Positions 1-7,613 of a DNA stretch of 62,827 nt are shown in pieces. Origin of the DNA: Bacteroidales bacterium (GTDB lineage Bacteria; Bacteroidota; Bacteroidia; Bacteroidales; JAFGHD01). The stretch spans positions 1-62,827 of the forward strand of contig JAFGME010000024.1 in the NCBI GenBank assembly GCA_016927695.1, written 5' to 3'. A program made the position numbers and the translations under genes. Below the pieces are notes generated by a model. The model worked only from the letters and a program-made list of their open reading frames with translations. It did not search any database and had not been told where the DNA came from. The stretch's first letter is position 1. The number at the start of each line of letters is the position of its first letter.

Positions 1-100
1 TGCAAAAACGGATTACAACAATGTCAAAGAACTAAATTGCAACCAGCTGTCTCTCAGCTTATTCTAAGTGGACAGTAGTGAGTCAAAATAAAAAACAACA
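1..100. other. Left edge, no assignable gene
   Basis: The first 100 bases are AT-rich. Two plus-strand frames stay open from the window edge, one to a TAA at 65-67 and one to a TAG at 76-78, so the tail of a preceding gene may end here. The 20-25 visible residues are too few to recognise. I see no RNA gene or clear terminator. Confidence 0.4.
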
Positions 101-179
101 AATAATCAAAGTACAAAGTGAATGAAAGAAGAATTTAAAACTTTGCACTTTTCACTTTGATTACTCGATATTTGTACTT
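101..179 (+). repeat. Direct repeat copy 1 flanking the four-helix-bundle gene
   Basis: This 79-bp segment recurs at 615-693 with five mismatches by eye and no gaps. Inside it, 103-112 pairs with 154-163 (10 bp) and 115-120 with 146-151 (6 bp), separated by a 2x2 internal loop, so it can fold as a hairpin. It also holds a promoter-like pair, TTTG (142-145), 21 nt, GATATTTG (167-174), upstream of the small gene starting at 214. The repeat and hairpin are seen directly; the promoter role is inference. Confidence 0.9.
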
Positions 180-213
180 TACTAAGCTTAACAGACAACA
201 AACGAAAACAAAA

Positions 214-615
214 ATGAATAATATTTTATTTGAACAGAATGCAAAAAGTGACCTTGAGGCGAGGCTGGTAAAATATGCTGTTCTTATTATTGAAATATCT
301 GAGGATCTTCCCAAAACTCCTGCTGGAAATCACCTTACAGGACAACTGGTGCGATCAGGTACTTCCCCCGCACTAAACTATGGAGAAGCAAGCAGTGCTG
401 AATCCAGAAAGGATTTTATTCATAAAATAAAAATCGTTTTAAAGGAACTTAAAGAAACCAGGATTGCATTAAAAATAATTCAAATGGCCAATATGTTTCC
501 AGATAACAATAAGGTTGAGAGTGCTATTAAAGAAACAGGCGAGCTGGTTGCAATCTTTATTACAAGTGTTAACACTGCATTAAGGAATATGAAAAGTCAA
601 AATGGAAAACAATAA
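214..615 (+). CDS. Four-helix bundle protein (S23/IVP-like family)
   Basis: A 133-residue protein of the four-helix-bundle family named after the ORF in 23S rRNA intervening sequences; Avd of diversity-generating retroelements has the same fold. Typical features are a central segment with SGTSPALNYGEA (about residues 51-62), followed by SRKDFIHKIKI and a long amphipathic helix with LKELKETR. The ATG at 214 is preferred to an upstream in-frame TTG at 157 that lies inside the repeat. The TAA (613-615) touches the first base of the downstream repeat. The biochemical role of the family is not settled. No reverse transcriptase, rRNA or template repeat is nearby, so an Avd role is not supported here. 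Confidence 0.85.
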   Translation: MNNILFEQNAKSDLEARLVKYAVLIIEISEDLPKTPAGNHLTGQLVRSGTSPALNYGEASSAESRKDFIHKIKIVLKELKETRIALKIIQMANMFPDNNKVESAIKETGELVAIFITSVNTALRNMKSQNGKQ

Positions 616-693
616 ATAATCAAAGTACAAAGTGAATGAGATAAGAATTTAAAACTTTGCACTTCTCACTTTGATTATTTGATATTTGTACTT
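615..693 (+). repeat. Direct repeat copy 2, abutting miaB
   Basis: Second copy of the 79-bp repeat at 101-179. The inverted repeat is better preserved: 615-626 pairs perfectly with 668-679 (12 bp), with a further 5-bp stem inside. The repeat starts at the last base of the four-helix-bundle stop codon and ends 4 nt before the miaB ATG at 698. TTTG (656-659), 21 nt, GATATTTG (681-688) is conserved from copy 1 and faces miaB. Confidence 0.9.
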
Positions 694-697
694 AAAA

Positions 698-2110
698 ATG
701 CGATACCACATAATAACCCTCGGCTGTCAGATGAATATGTCAGACACGGAGCGCACAAAGCCCGTGATCGAGGGCATGGGATATACCTGGACGGATCATG
801 AAGCAGAAGCCAATCTTCTTGGAATACTTGCTTGTTCGGTGAGGCAGAAGGCCATCGACAAAGTGTACTCCCGTATAAACAAATGGAACCATCTTAAAAA
901 GAAAAAGAACCTCCTCACCTTTGTCACAGGATGTATTCTTCCATCCGACAGGGAGAAGTTTCTCCAGCTCTTCGACCTTGTTTTTCCTATGAGTGAGCTG
1001 CAGGAATTGCCGGATATGATCAGGCAGTATGGAATTGTTACACCGTTCAGTCTGAGCCGCTCCGGCCCGGTCGATATAAATCTTAATAATCAGCCGGAAG
1101 TATTGGCCGGGCTGAAAAAAAGGGCAGCTGCACTCAGACTCAACGAACACATGCCGGACTTCTGGCAGATTCATCCCAAATATGAGTCGGACTTTGAGGC
1201 TTTCGTACCCATTCAGAACGGATGCGATAAGTTCTGCACTTTTTGTGCCGTACCCTACACCCGTGGCCGGGAGGTTTCAAGGCCCTCAGGAGAGATACTG
1301 GAAGAGGTGGAATCCCTGATCGGCAAAAATTACAAATCGATCACACTTCTTGGTCAAAACGTAAACTCCTACGGCAAAGATAAGAATGGCGATGAGATAA
1401 GTTTTCCGGAGCTGCTCCGTAAGATTGGGGAAACCGGGAAAAAATCGGGAAAAGAATTCTGGGTATATTTCACCTCTCCCCACCCCCGCGACATGAGCCG
1501 TGAAGTCATTGAGGTGATCGCTCATTACCCCTGTTTAGCCAAACAAATCCATCTCCCCCTGCAGTCAGGGGATGACAAGGTGCTGATCCGCATGAACAGG
1601 AAGCACTCGGTAGAAGAATACAGGCAAATCGTGAACGGCATAAGGGAACTCATTCCGCAGGCCACCCTTTTTACTGACATCATTGTCGGGTTCACAGGCG
1701 AAACGGATGAACAATTTACAAATACCCGCAAAGCCATGGAGGAATTCAGGTACAACATGGCGTATATTGCGCAATACTCCCAGAGGCCCGGCGCTGTGAG
1801 TGCCCGTTGGGTTGACGATGTTCCGAAAGATGTCAAAAAGGAAAGGTATCACCGGCTTACCGGCGATCTGATGAAGACTTCACACATCCACAACAGGGAA
1901 ATGGTCGGGAAAACATTCCGTGTGCTGGTAAGAGGGTTTGACCGCAAGGGTGAGCATCTGGCCGGCCTTACCGAAGGAAGGATCAACGTAAGGATCTTCT
2001 CAACAGATAAATTCTTTATTGGCAGAATCATCGATGTAAGAATCTCTTCCGCAGAACATTTTTCAGTGGCCGGCGAAGCGCTTGTTATGCCCAGACAAAC
2101 GGTGTTATGA
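698..2110 (+). CDS. miaB: MiaB-like tRNA methylthiotransferase (radical SAM)
   Basis: Predicted to add the 2-methylthio group to isopentenyl-adenosine 37 of tRNAs. From ATG 698 the protein has 470 residues. The N-terminal UPF0004 domain carries three Fe-S ligands, Cys10 (GCQMN), Cys46 (ILACSVRQ) and Cys79 (VTGC). The radical SAM triad is Cys176, Cys180 and Cys183 (GCDKFCTFC), followed by YTRGRE, and the end is TRAM-like. The usual NTCSVRE context around the second cysteine is GILACSVRQ here, so this is a divergent member. An in-frame TTG at 686 lies within the repeat and is less likely. The gene overlaps the next methylthiotransferase by 4 bp, suggesting translational coupling. Confidence 0.85.
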   Translation: MRYHIITLGCQMNMSDTERTKPVIEGMGYTWTDHEAEANLLGILACSVRQKAIDKVYSRINKWNHLKKKKNLLTFVTGCILPSDREKFLQLFDLVFPMSELQELPDMIRQYGIVTPFSLSRSGPVDINLNNQPEVLAGLKKRAAALRLNEHMPDFWQIHPKYESDFEAFVPIQNGCDKFCTFCAVPYTRGREVSRPSGEILEEVESLIGKNYKSITLLGQNVNSYGKDKNGDEISFPELLRKIGETGKKSGKEFWVYFTSPHPRDMSREVIEVIAHYPCLAKQIHLPLQSGDDKVLIRMNRKHSVEEYRQIVNGIRELIPQATLFTDIIVGFTGETDEQFTNTRKAMEEFRYNMAYIAQYSQRPGAVSARWVDDVPKDVKKERYHRLTGDLMKTSHIHNREMVGKTFRVLVRGFDRKGEHLAGLTEGRINVRIFSTDKFFIGRIIDVRISSAEHFSVAGEALVMPRQTVL

Positions 2111-3402
2111 AAAAGAAGAGGATAGCATTCAAAACGCTTGGCTGCCGGCTGAACCAGTACGAAACCGACTCGCTTGTCACCGATTTCGTGAACGGGGGTT
2201 ACGACATCGTTGGCTTTGACGAAGATGCGGATGCATACATCATCAATACCTGTACGGTTACAAATATGAGCGACCACAAGTCGAGGCAGACAATAAGCCA
2301 GGCATACCGGAGAAATCCCGGAGCGGTTCTCGTGGTAACGGGCTGTATGGCCAACCATCACAAGGAAAAGCTGGAGAAAAACGGGCGCATCACCTATACA
2401 GTGGAAAACGAACGGAAAGGATCCATTTTTCATTTGTTAGACAGCCATTTCAAGGGTGAAATCATCCATCCTGAAGAACTTGTGCACGACCGTTTCAATT
2501 TTGGCGCTGCCGAAAAAAGCTTTCACTCGCGCAGCCTGATTAAGATACAGGACGGATGCAACAATTTCTGCACTTTCTGTATTGTCCCTTTTGTACGAGG
2601 AAGAGCGGTCAGCCGTCCGTACCGGGACATTGAAAAAAACATCAGGGAAGTGGCCGGGTTTGGTTACAAAGAGGTCGTTCTGACAGGCGTGAACATCGGA
2701 AGATACGAACATGAAGGGTTGAACTTTGAGGGCTTGATCGAAAAAATCCTCAACATACCCGGAGAATTCAGGGTAAGGATATCTTCGATAGAACCGGAAG
2801 GATTTGGCGACCGGCTGTTTGATATGTTCAGCCATCCCAGGCTGACACCCCACCTGCATTTATGCCTCCAAAGCGGTTCGGATAAAATCCTTCTGAAAAT
2901 GAAAAGGCAATACACTGTGGGTGAATTCACTTCAATGGTGTACAAAATCAGATCAATCATTCCCGACTTCAATTTCACCACCGACATCATTGTGGGTTTT
3001 CCCGGCGAAACAGAGGAAGATTTCAGAGAGACCTGTCATATTGCCGATGAAACAGGCTTCAGCCATATACATACCTTCAAATATTCTGTCAGAAAAGGCA
3101 CCCGTGCGGAACACATGCCGGATCATATTCCTGAAAAAGTCAAGAATGAGCGTAGCGCCGTGATCAGGGCAATTGCCGGAAAGCACAAACAGGCCTACAG
3201 GTCATCCTTTATCGGCAAAGAACAAATGGTACTGGTGGAAAAGATCGATGGCAAAGACTTTGCAGGCGGTTACGGGGAGCACTATATCCCCGTCAGGTTC
3301 AGGGCGGATGATGACACAGCGATACGTGAGTTCCGGAAAGTGATGATCACCGGATGGGACACAGGCCCGGATGGGTTGTTAAGAGGTACCGTAGTGCATT
3401 GA
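2107..3402 (+). CDS. mtaB: MtaB-like tRNA t6A37 methylthiotransferase
   Basis: A 431-residue radical SAM methylthiotransferase predicted to convert t6A37 to ms2t6A37 in ANN-decoding tRNAs. Fe-S ligands of the UPF0004 domain are Cys13 (LGCRLNQYE), Cys49 (INTCTVT) and Cys80 (VTGCMA). The radical SAM motif is Cys151, Cys155, Cys158 (GCNNFCTFC), followed by FVRGRAVSRP. GCRLNQYE and TCTVT with SDHKSRQ are typical of MtaB rather than MiaB or RimO. It begins inside the stop region of the upstream gene (ATGA overlap at 2107-2110), so the two tRNA-37 modifying enzymes are probably made together. Confidence 0.9.
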   Translation: MKKKRIAFKTLGCRLNQYETDSLVTDFVNGGYDIVGFDEDADAYIINTCTVTNMSDHKSRQTISQAYRRNPGAVLVVTGCMANHHKEKLEKNGRITYTVENERKGSIFHLLDSHFKGEIIHPEELVHDRFNFGAAEKSFHSRSLIKIQDGCNNFCTFCIVPFVRGRAVSRPYRDIEKNIREVAGFGYKEVVLTGVNIGRYEHEGLNFEGLIEKILNIPGEFRVRISSIEPEGFGDRLFDMFSHPRLTPHLHLCLQSGSDKILLKMKRQYTVGEFTSMVYKIRSIIPDFNFTTDIIVGFPGETEEDFRETCHIADETGFSHIHTFKYSVRKGTRAEHMPDHIPEKVKNERSAVIRAIAGKHKQAYRSSFIGKEQMVLVEKIDGKDFAGGYGEHYIPVRFRADDDTAIREFRKVMITGWDTGPDGLLRGTVVH

Positions 3403-3406
3403 GCAG

Positions 3407-3422
3407 CCCTGAGAATTCAGGG
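3407..3422 (+). other. Short perfect hairpin after mtaB
   Basis: CCCTGA, a 4-nt loop (GAAT), then TCAGGG, just after the mtaB stop codon and between two convergent genes. There is no T-run after it, so it is at best a weak terminator or a 3'-end stabiliser. Confidence 0.35.
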
Positions 3423-3495
3423 ATAGTAAGGAAAATCTCAAATCATCATCGTCATTATTAAGATGACAGGGCAAAAAGCCAGCCTTTTACCCGGC

Positions 3496-4941
3496 TTATT
3501 CAGTGACTTCAATATTCTTACCCGTATCCCTGATATGGCCAAAGCTGAATCTCATCAAACCCACTGCCAGTGAAACGGTAGGTTTTTCCTGTGAAAAATA
3601 GGTGGTGACATCGTTGATGGCAAGTCCTAATTCCCAGGTCAGTTTTTCATTATTGAAGGGGAAGAAAGATATACCCATTGGGATTCCCGTGCCAAAATTT
3701 CCACCGGTCATAAGGCCTGCAGAGCAGCGCATCCATTTTGTGGCATAAATACGGCCCCCGATGCCCCAGATCAGCTTATCATAACTGCCGGGAACATCGT
3801 TGACCGGAACGATGATATCTGTTCCGAATTCGAGCTTTTCGTTGGGGATGAAAGCAGCGCCCGACCTGAATCTCATGGGCAGTTTGACGGTTTTGCTCCC
3901 GAGGCCGATCCATTCGCCCCAGTTGGTGTTTTCCACGGCAATATTCTGCCCCTCCTCAAAAATGTTGTAGTTGTTCAATCCAGCGCTCTCAATGTTTTCA
4001 AGGAAGCCGTCTTCTCCTTCATATACGTTGCCGTCCCATTTGATTTGTCCGAGATCGTTCAACGCCAGGGCAAAGCGGACTTTTCTGTTAATCAGGAATG
4101 AAAGGCCAAAATCAAGGCCGTACCCTGTTCCGACAGTCTGGTAATCATCGCCATCAATCATGGATGGGGAAGGAGTGTCGTAATTTACCCTGAAAACAGG
4201 GTTCAGGGCCGAATAAGCCTGTAATTTACCGCTTTCTTCATATCTGTAATCAAAAATACCATATCCTTTGAGGAATTTAAACCCCACACCGCCATAAATG
4301 GAAATATTCTCATTGCTGAAAACGGTCCTGCCATAAGCCAGGCCGTACTCACGGTACCAGAGCAATGACAATTCGGTGCCGGTAAACAACTCGCTGACGC
4401 TTTTCAGTTTTTCGATGGTAGCGTACCCGATGGTATCCCCTTCGATGCTTACCACAAGGGAGTCGAAATACGGTGCATTGTAACCAAAAAACAAAAATTG
4501 CGAACTGGATTCATTCAAATTGGAATTCCAGGTCAATTTCTCCCTTATGGAAAATCCGATACCTCCTATTTCCTCATCCTGGAATGCGACCCCAAATACA
4601 TTTCCTTCCCCGTTTAGCTGTAACTTGGAGCCGGTGAAGTTTTGCACAGCCTCCTCTTTTTGCTCCCGGGTAAATACGAGGTCCTCGTTAAACAATTCGC
4701 TGACAAGAGCCCGTTTCAGCGGTTCAGAATAAATGGTGAATCCTGCTTCACCGGCGCCCACACTAAAATCAAAATGGTTACGTTTCCAGCCCAGGTTGGC
4801 AGGGTTAATTCCAAGGCACTGATAATCGGTGACAACAGCAGTGCTGTATCCAGCCCCTGTCACAGTAAAGGATGCAACATCAATCTGGGCGGTGGAAGAA
4901 AGAAAAGCAAAGGCAAGGAAAATAAGTATAATCTTCTTCAT
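3496..4941 (-). CDS. DUF5723-like outer-membrane beta-barrel protein
   Basis: A 481-residue protein with a clear signal peptide (MKKIILIFLAFAFLSSTAQ). A repetitive beta-rich body follows (GINPANLGWKRNHFDFSVG, GVGFKFLKGYGIFDYRYE, RFRSGAAFIPNEKLEFGTDI), as in Bacteroidota outer-membrane proteins annotated DUF5723. It ends FSFGHIRDTGKNIEVTE rather than in a type A sorting domain, consistent with an integral outer-membrane barrel. It is divergent from the lytic transglycosylase gene and convergent with mtaB. The ligand or role is unknown. Confidence 0.7.
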   Translation of the reverse strand: MKKIILIFLAFAFLSSTAQIDVASFTVTGAGYSTAVVTDYQCLGINPANLGWKRNHFDFSVGAGEAGFTIYSEPLKRALVSELFNEDLVFTREQKEEAVQNFTGSKLQLNGEGNVFGVAFQDEEIGGIGFSIREKLTWNSNLNESSSQFLFFGYNAPYFDSLVVSIEGDTIGYATIEKLKSVSELFTGTELSLLWYREYGLAYGRTVFSNENISIYGGVGFKFLKGYGIFDYRYEESGKLQAYSALNPVFRVNYDTPSPSMIDGDDYQTVGTGYGLDFGLSFLINRKVRFALALNDLGQIKWDGNVYEGEDGFLENIESAGLNNYNIFEEGQNIAVENTNWGEWIGLGSKTVKLPMRFRSGAAFIPNEKLEFGTDIIVPVNDVPGSYDKLIWGIGGRIYATKWMRCSAGLMTGGNFGTGIPMGISFFPFNNEKLTWELGLAINDVTTYFSQEKPTVSLAVGLMRFSFGHIRDTGKNIEVTE

Positions 4942-4973
4942 AATGCATGATTTATCATGTAAAAATAATAAAT

Positions 4974-5004
4974 ATTGCTTTTCACAAAACTTTTTTTAAT
5001 TTAG
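4974..5004 (+). promoter_or_regulatory. Candidate Bacteroidota-type promoter of the mltF-like gene
   Basis: ATTG at 4974-4977, a 19-nt spacer, then TAATTTAG at 4997-5004. Each element differs by one base from the Bacteroidota consensus (TTTG; TAnnTTTG). The spacer length equals that of the tRNA-Cys promoter in this window. The start codon is at 5033. Confidence 0.45.
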
Positions 5005-5032
5005 TTCCGCATCTCTTATAATTTAACGGGCT

Positions 5033-6475
5033 ATGCCTTTCAGATTAAAGTATTTAATATCTGTTTCCCTTGTAGTCATGACGGTTTCATTGCCATCATG
5101 CCTTGATCACAACAGAAACATGGAAAAGCTTCATAACAAGGAGGGTCCCGAAACTGACAGGATACTACGTAAAATTAAGGAAAGGGGGAAAATAATTGCC
5201 CTTCTTGATAACAATCCAACGGATTATTTCATTTACAGGGGAACCCCCGTGGGCTATCATTATGACCTGATCAGGCAGTTTGCGAAGCATCTTGAGGTGG
5301 AACTTGAAATTCAGGTTTCAGATGATCTGGAGAAAAGCTTCGAATGGCTGGAGAAAGAGAAATGCGATATACTGGCCATGGGCCTCACGATCACAAAAAA
5401 CAGAAAGGAGAATTTTTCCTTCACCGATCCTCTGTTTGAGACCAGGCAGGTTCTTGTTCAAAGAAAAAAAAAGCTGGTGGGGGGTAAGGATTCCATATAT
5501 ATTTCAAGCCCGCTTAAACTGGGGGGCAAAACACTCCACATTCAGAAAAGCGCTACTGTTAAGAACAGAATTACAAGCCTTTCGGAGGAAATCGGGGAGG
5601 ACATTTTTGTGGTGGAACATGACCATGCCAATGTTGAAGAGCTGATTGCCATGGTGGCCCGTGGGGAAATAGATTACACGGTGGCCAAAGAACATATTGC
5701 GAGGGTGAACTGCATGTACTATGAAGGGCTTGAAACCGGACCCTACCTTAGCCTGCGCCAGAATTTGGGCTGGGCGGTCAAAAAAGACGCAAACGGATTG
5801 CTTGGGGTGTTGAACCAATGGCTTTCCGGATTCAAAGGCAGCAAACTCTCTGTTTATCTTTACGGCAAATATTTTAAAAGCAGAAGACCGGGTGATTTTA
5901 CAGGCAGCAGCTCCTTTTCACCTGTAGGAGGTAAAATCTCCGTGTACGATGACATCATCAGGAAATACAGCAGGGAGTACGGATGGGACTGGTTGCTGGT
6001 GGCTTCCCTGATATATCAGGAATCACGGTTCGACCCTCACATAACTTCCTGGGCCGGCGCCTTCGGCTTGATGCAGATCATGCCCGGAACCGCACGAAGA
6101 TTCGGGATCGACAGTCTTTCATCCCCCGGAGAACAAATAAAGGCGGGCATTGAAATCCTGAATATGATCAACGGGAAGTTCGAGCAGGAAATTCCGGATA
6201 AAAAGGAACGCCGTAAGTTTGTCCTTGCATCTTACAATGCCGGCATAGCACACGTTTATGATGCTCGGAGACTGGCAGTAAAATACGGGAAAAATCCAAA
6301 TCTCTGGACCGGGCATGTGGATTCATTTATGCTCCGGAAAGAGTTTCCCGATTATTTCAATGACAGTGTTGTAAAATTCGGATATTGCAAAGGTTCAGAA
6401 ACATTTAACTTCGTAAATGAAGTCCTTGAGCGCTTCAATCATTACAAAAACCTGATTCCCGCAGATCCTGAATGA
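5033..6475 (+). CDS. MltF-like membrane-bound lytic murein transglycosylase
   Basis: A 480-residue lipoprotein; the signal ends in the lipobox SLPSC. Residues about 50-265 form a solute-binding-protein family 3 domain (YHYDLIRQFAKHLEVELEI; DILAMGLTITKNRKENFSFTDP). Residues about 300-430 form an SLT/GH23 lysozyme-like domain with catalytic Glu330 in YQESRF, followed by GAFGLMQIMPGTA and ASYNAG. This is the MltF architecture. It should cleave the MurNAc-GlcNAc bond of peptidoglycan to give anhydro-muropeptides, at the periplasmic face of a membrane. The SBP3 domain in the family is a regulator rather than a transporter component. Confidence 0.9.
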   Translation: MPFRLKYLISVSLVVMTVSLPSCLDHNRNMEKLHNKEGPETDRILRKIKERGKIIALLDNNPTDYFIYRGTPVGYHYDLIRQFAKHLEVELEIQVSDDLEKSFEWLEKEKCDILAMGLTITKNRKENFSFTDPLFETRQVLVQRKKKLVGGKDSIYISSPLKLGGKTLHIQKSATVKNRITSLSEEIGEDIFVVEHDHANVEELIAMVARGEIDYTVAKEHIARVNCMYYEGLETGPYLSLRQNLGWAVKKDANGLLGVLNQWLSGFKGSKLSVYLYGKYFKSRRPGDFTGSSSFSPVGGKISVYDDIIRKYSREYGWDWLLVASLIYQESRFDPHITSWAGAFGLMQIMPGTARRFGIDSLSSPGEQIKAGIEILNMINGKFEQEIPDKKERRKFVLASYNAGIAHVYDARRLAVKYGKNPNLWTGHVDSFMLRKEFPDYFNDSVVKFGYCKGSETFNFVNEVLERFNHYKNLIPADPE

Positions 6476-6550
6476 GGCCTGCACTAATTGAATCAAAAAT
6501 TTCCATATTAAAAAAAAGTAGTATCTTGCAGGAACTAAATTTTAAGCTTT

Positions 6551-7606
6551 ATGAGCAGATATTTGTACTTATCCGTATTGTTATCTATCTCCATATCAGC
6601 TTTTTGCCAAACCATAGCTGATTCTTCAGGATATGATTACGATAAAAGCCAGCAGGCCAATCTGGTGTATAATGAAGGTCTGGATCTCTCGGAACAGGGA
6701 ATGTATTCGGATGCTGTAGCCAAGATGAACAAGGCAATAGAACTGAAGCCTGATTTTGTGAAAGCTTTTTACAACAGAGGCTGTTTCAGGTTACAACTCA
6801 ATAATCCCGACGGAGCCATCGAGGACTTTAACAAAGTGATCCAGATGGCGCCCAATGCGAAGGCTTACTTTGGGAGAGGACTTTCAAGGTTTAAGAAAGA
6901 GGAGCATCAAAAAGCCATTGAAGACTTTTCGCTGGCCGTATTTGAAGATCCCAGATATGCCAGAGGCTACTACTACAGGGGTTGTGTGTTTTTCGAACTC
7001 GGTAAGTATCAGGAAGCCATGGACGACTTCAACAAAGCCATAGAGGTGAAATCTGATTATGCTTATGCTTATAATGACAGGGGCAGCACGTACCTTAAGT
7101 TTAATGAGCTGGAAAAAGCCCGGGCCGATTACGAAAAGGCAAGCATACTGGATCCTAAGCTGGGTTTTGTTTTTGATAACCTTGGCAAAGCAGATGAGAT
7201 GTTAGGCAATCTCGAATCAGCGCTTGACGACTACACTGCTGCAATAAAAATTGATCCAGGATACTATCAAAGCTTTAACAACAGGGGAAAAGTTAAATAT
7301 GAACTGGGTGATTTTGAAGGCGCCCTGGAGGATTATAACAATGCCATCAGGTTAAGTCCCGAATATGTAATAGCGTTTAACAACCGGGGCAATGCCAGGT
7401 TTATGCTGGGAGATTTTGAAGGGGCCATCCAGGATTTTACGGAAGCCATCAAACTTGATCCGAGGTATGGGGAAGCTTATCTTAACCGTGGTATTTGCAA
7501 AGAGATGCGCCGTGATGACGACGGCGCCTGCAGGGACTGGGGCAAAGCTTTCAGTTTTGGAATAACAGAAGCAGAAGGATATGTTAACGAGAAGTGTAAA
7601 CAATAG
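6551..7606 (+). CDS. Secreted TPR-repeat protein
   Basis: A 351-residue protein with an N-terminal signal (MSRYLYLSVLLSISISAFCQ) followed by eight or so consecutive tetratricopeptide repeats (A-x-YNRG-x-x-x-x-L-x-D-x-x-GA-x-x-D-F-x-x-AI-x-L-x-P). TPR arrays are protein-binding scaffolds; the partner is unknown. Its stop lies 7 nt before the start of the PorE-like gene, so the two are likely co-transcribed and may act together at the cell envelope. Confidence 0.85.
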   Translation: MSRYLYLSVLLSISISAFCQTIADSSGYDYDKSQQANLVYNEGLDLSEQGMYSDAVAKMNKAIELKPDFVKAFYNRGCFRLQLNNPDGAIEDFNKVIQMAPNAKAYFGRGLSRFKKEEHQKAIEDFSLAVFEDPRYARGYYYRGCVFFELGKYQEAMDDFNKAIEVKSDYAYAYNDRGSTYLKFNELEKARADYEKASILDPKLGFVFDNLGKADEMLGNLESALDDYTAAIKIDPGYYQSFNNRGKVKYELGDFEGALEDYNNAIRLSPEYVIAFNNRGNARFMLGDFEGAIQDFTEAIKLDPRYGEAYLNRGICKEMRRDDDGACRDWGKAFSFGITEAEGYVNEKCKQ

Positions 7607-7613
7607 TAAAATA

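Noticed and set aside
157-213. Upstream TTG start for the four-helix-bundle gene and template-repeat idea of a diversity-generating retroelement
   Set aside because: The extension lies inside the direct repeat and has no family homology; no reverse transcriptase, template repeat or variable repeat is present.
740-1174. Minus-strand open frame inside miaB
   Set aside because: It is antisense to a strongly conserved radical SAM gene and shows no family motif.
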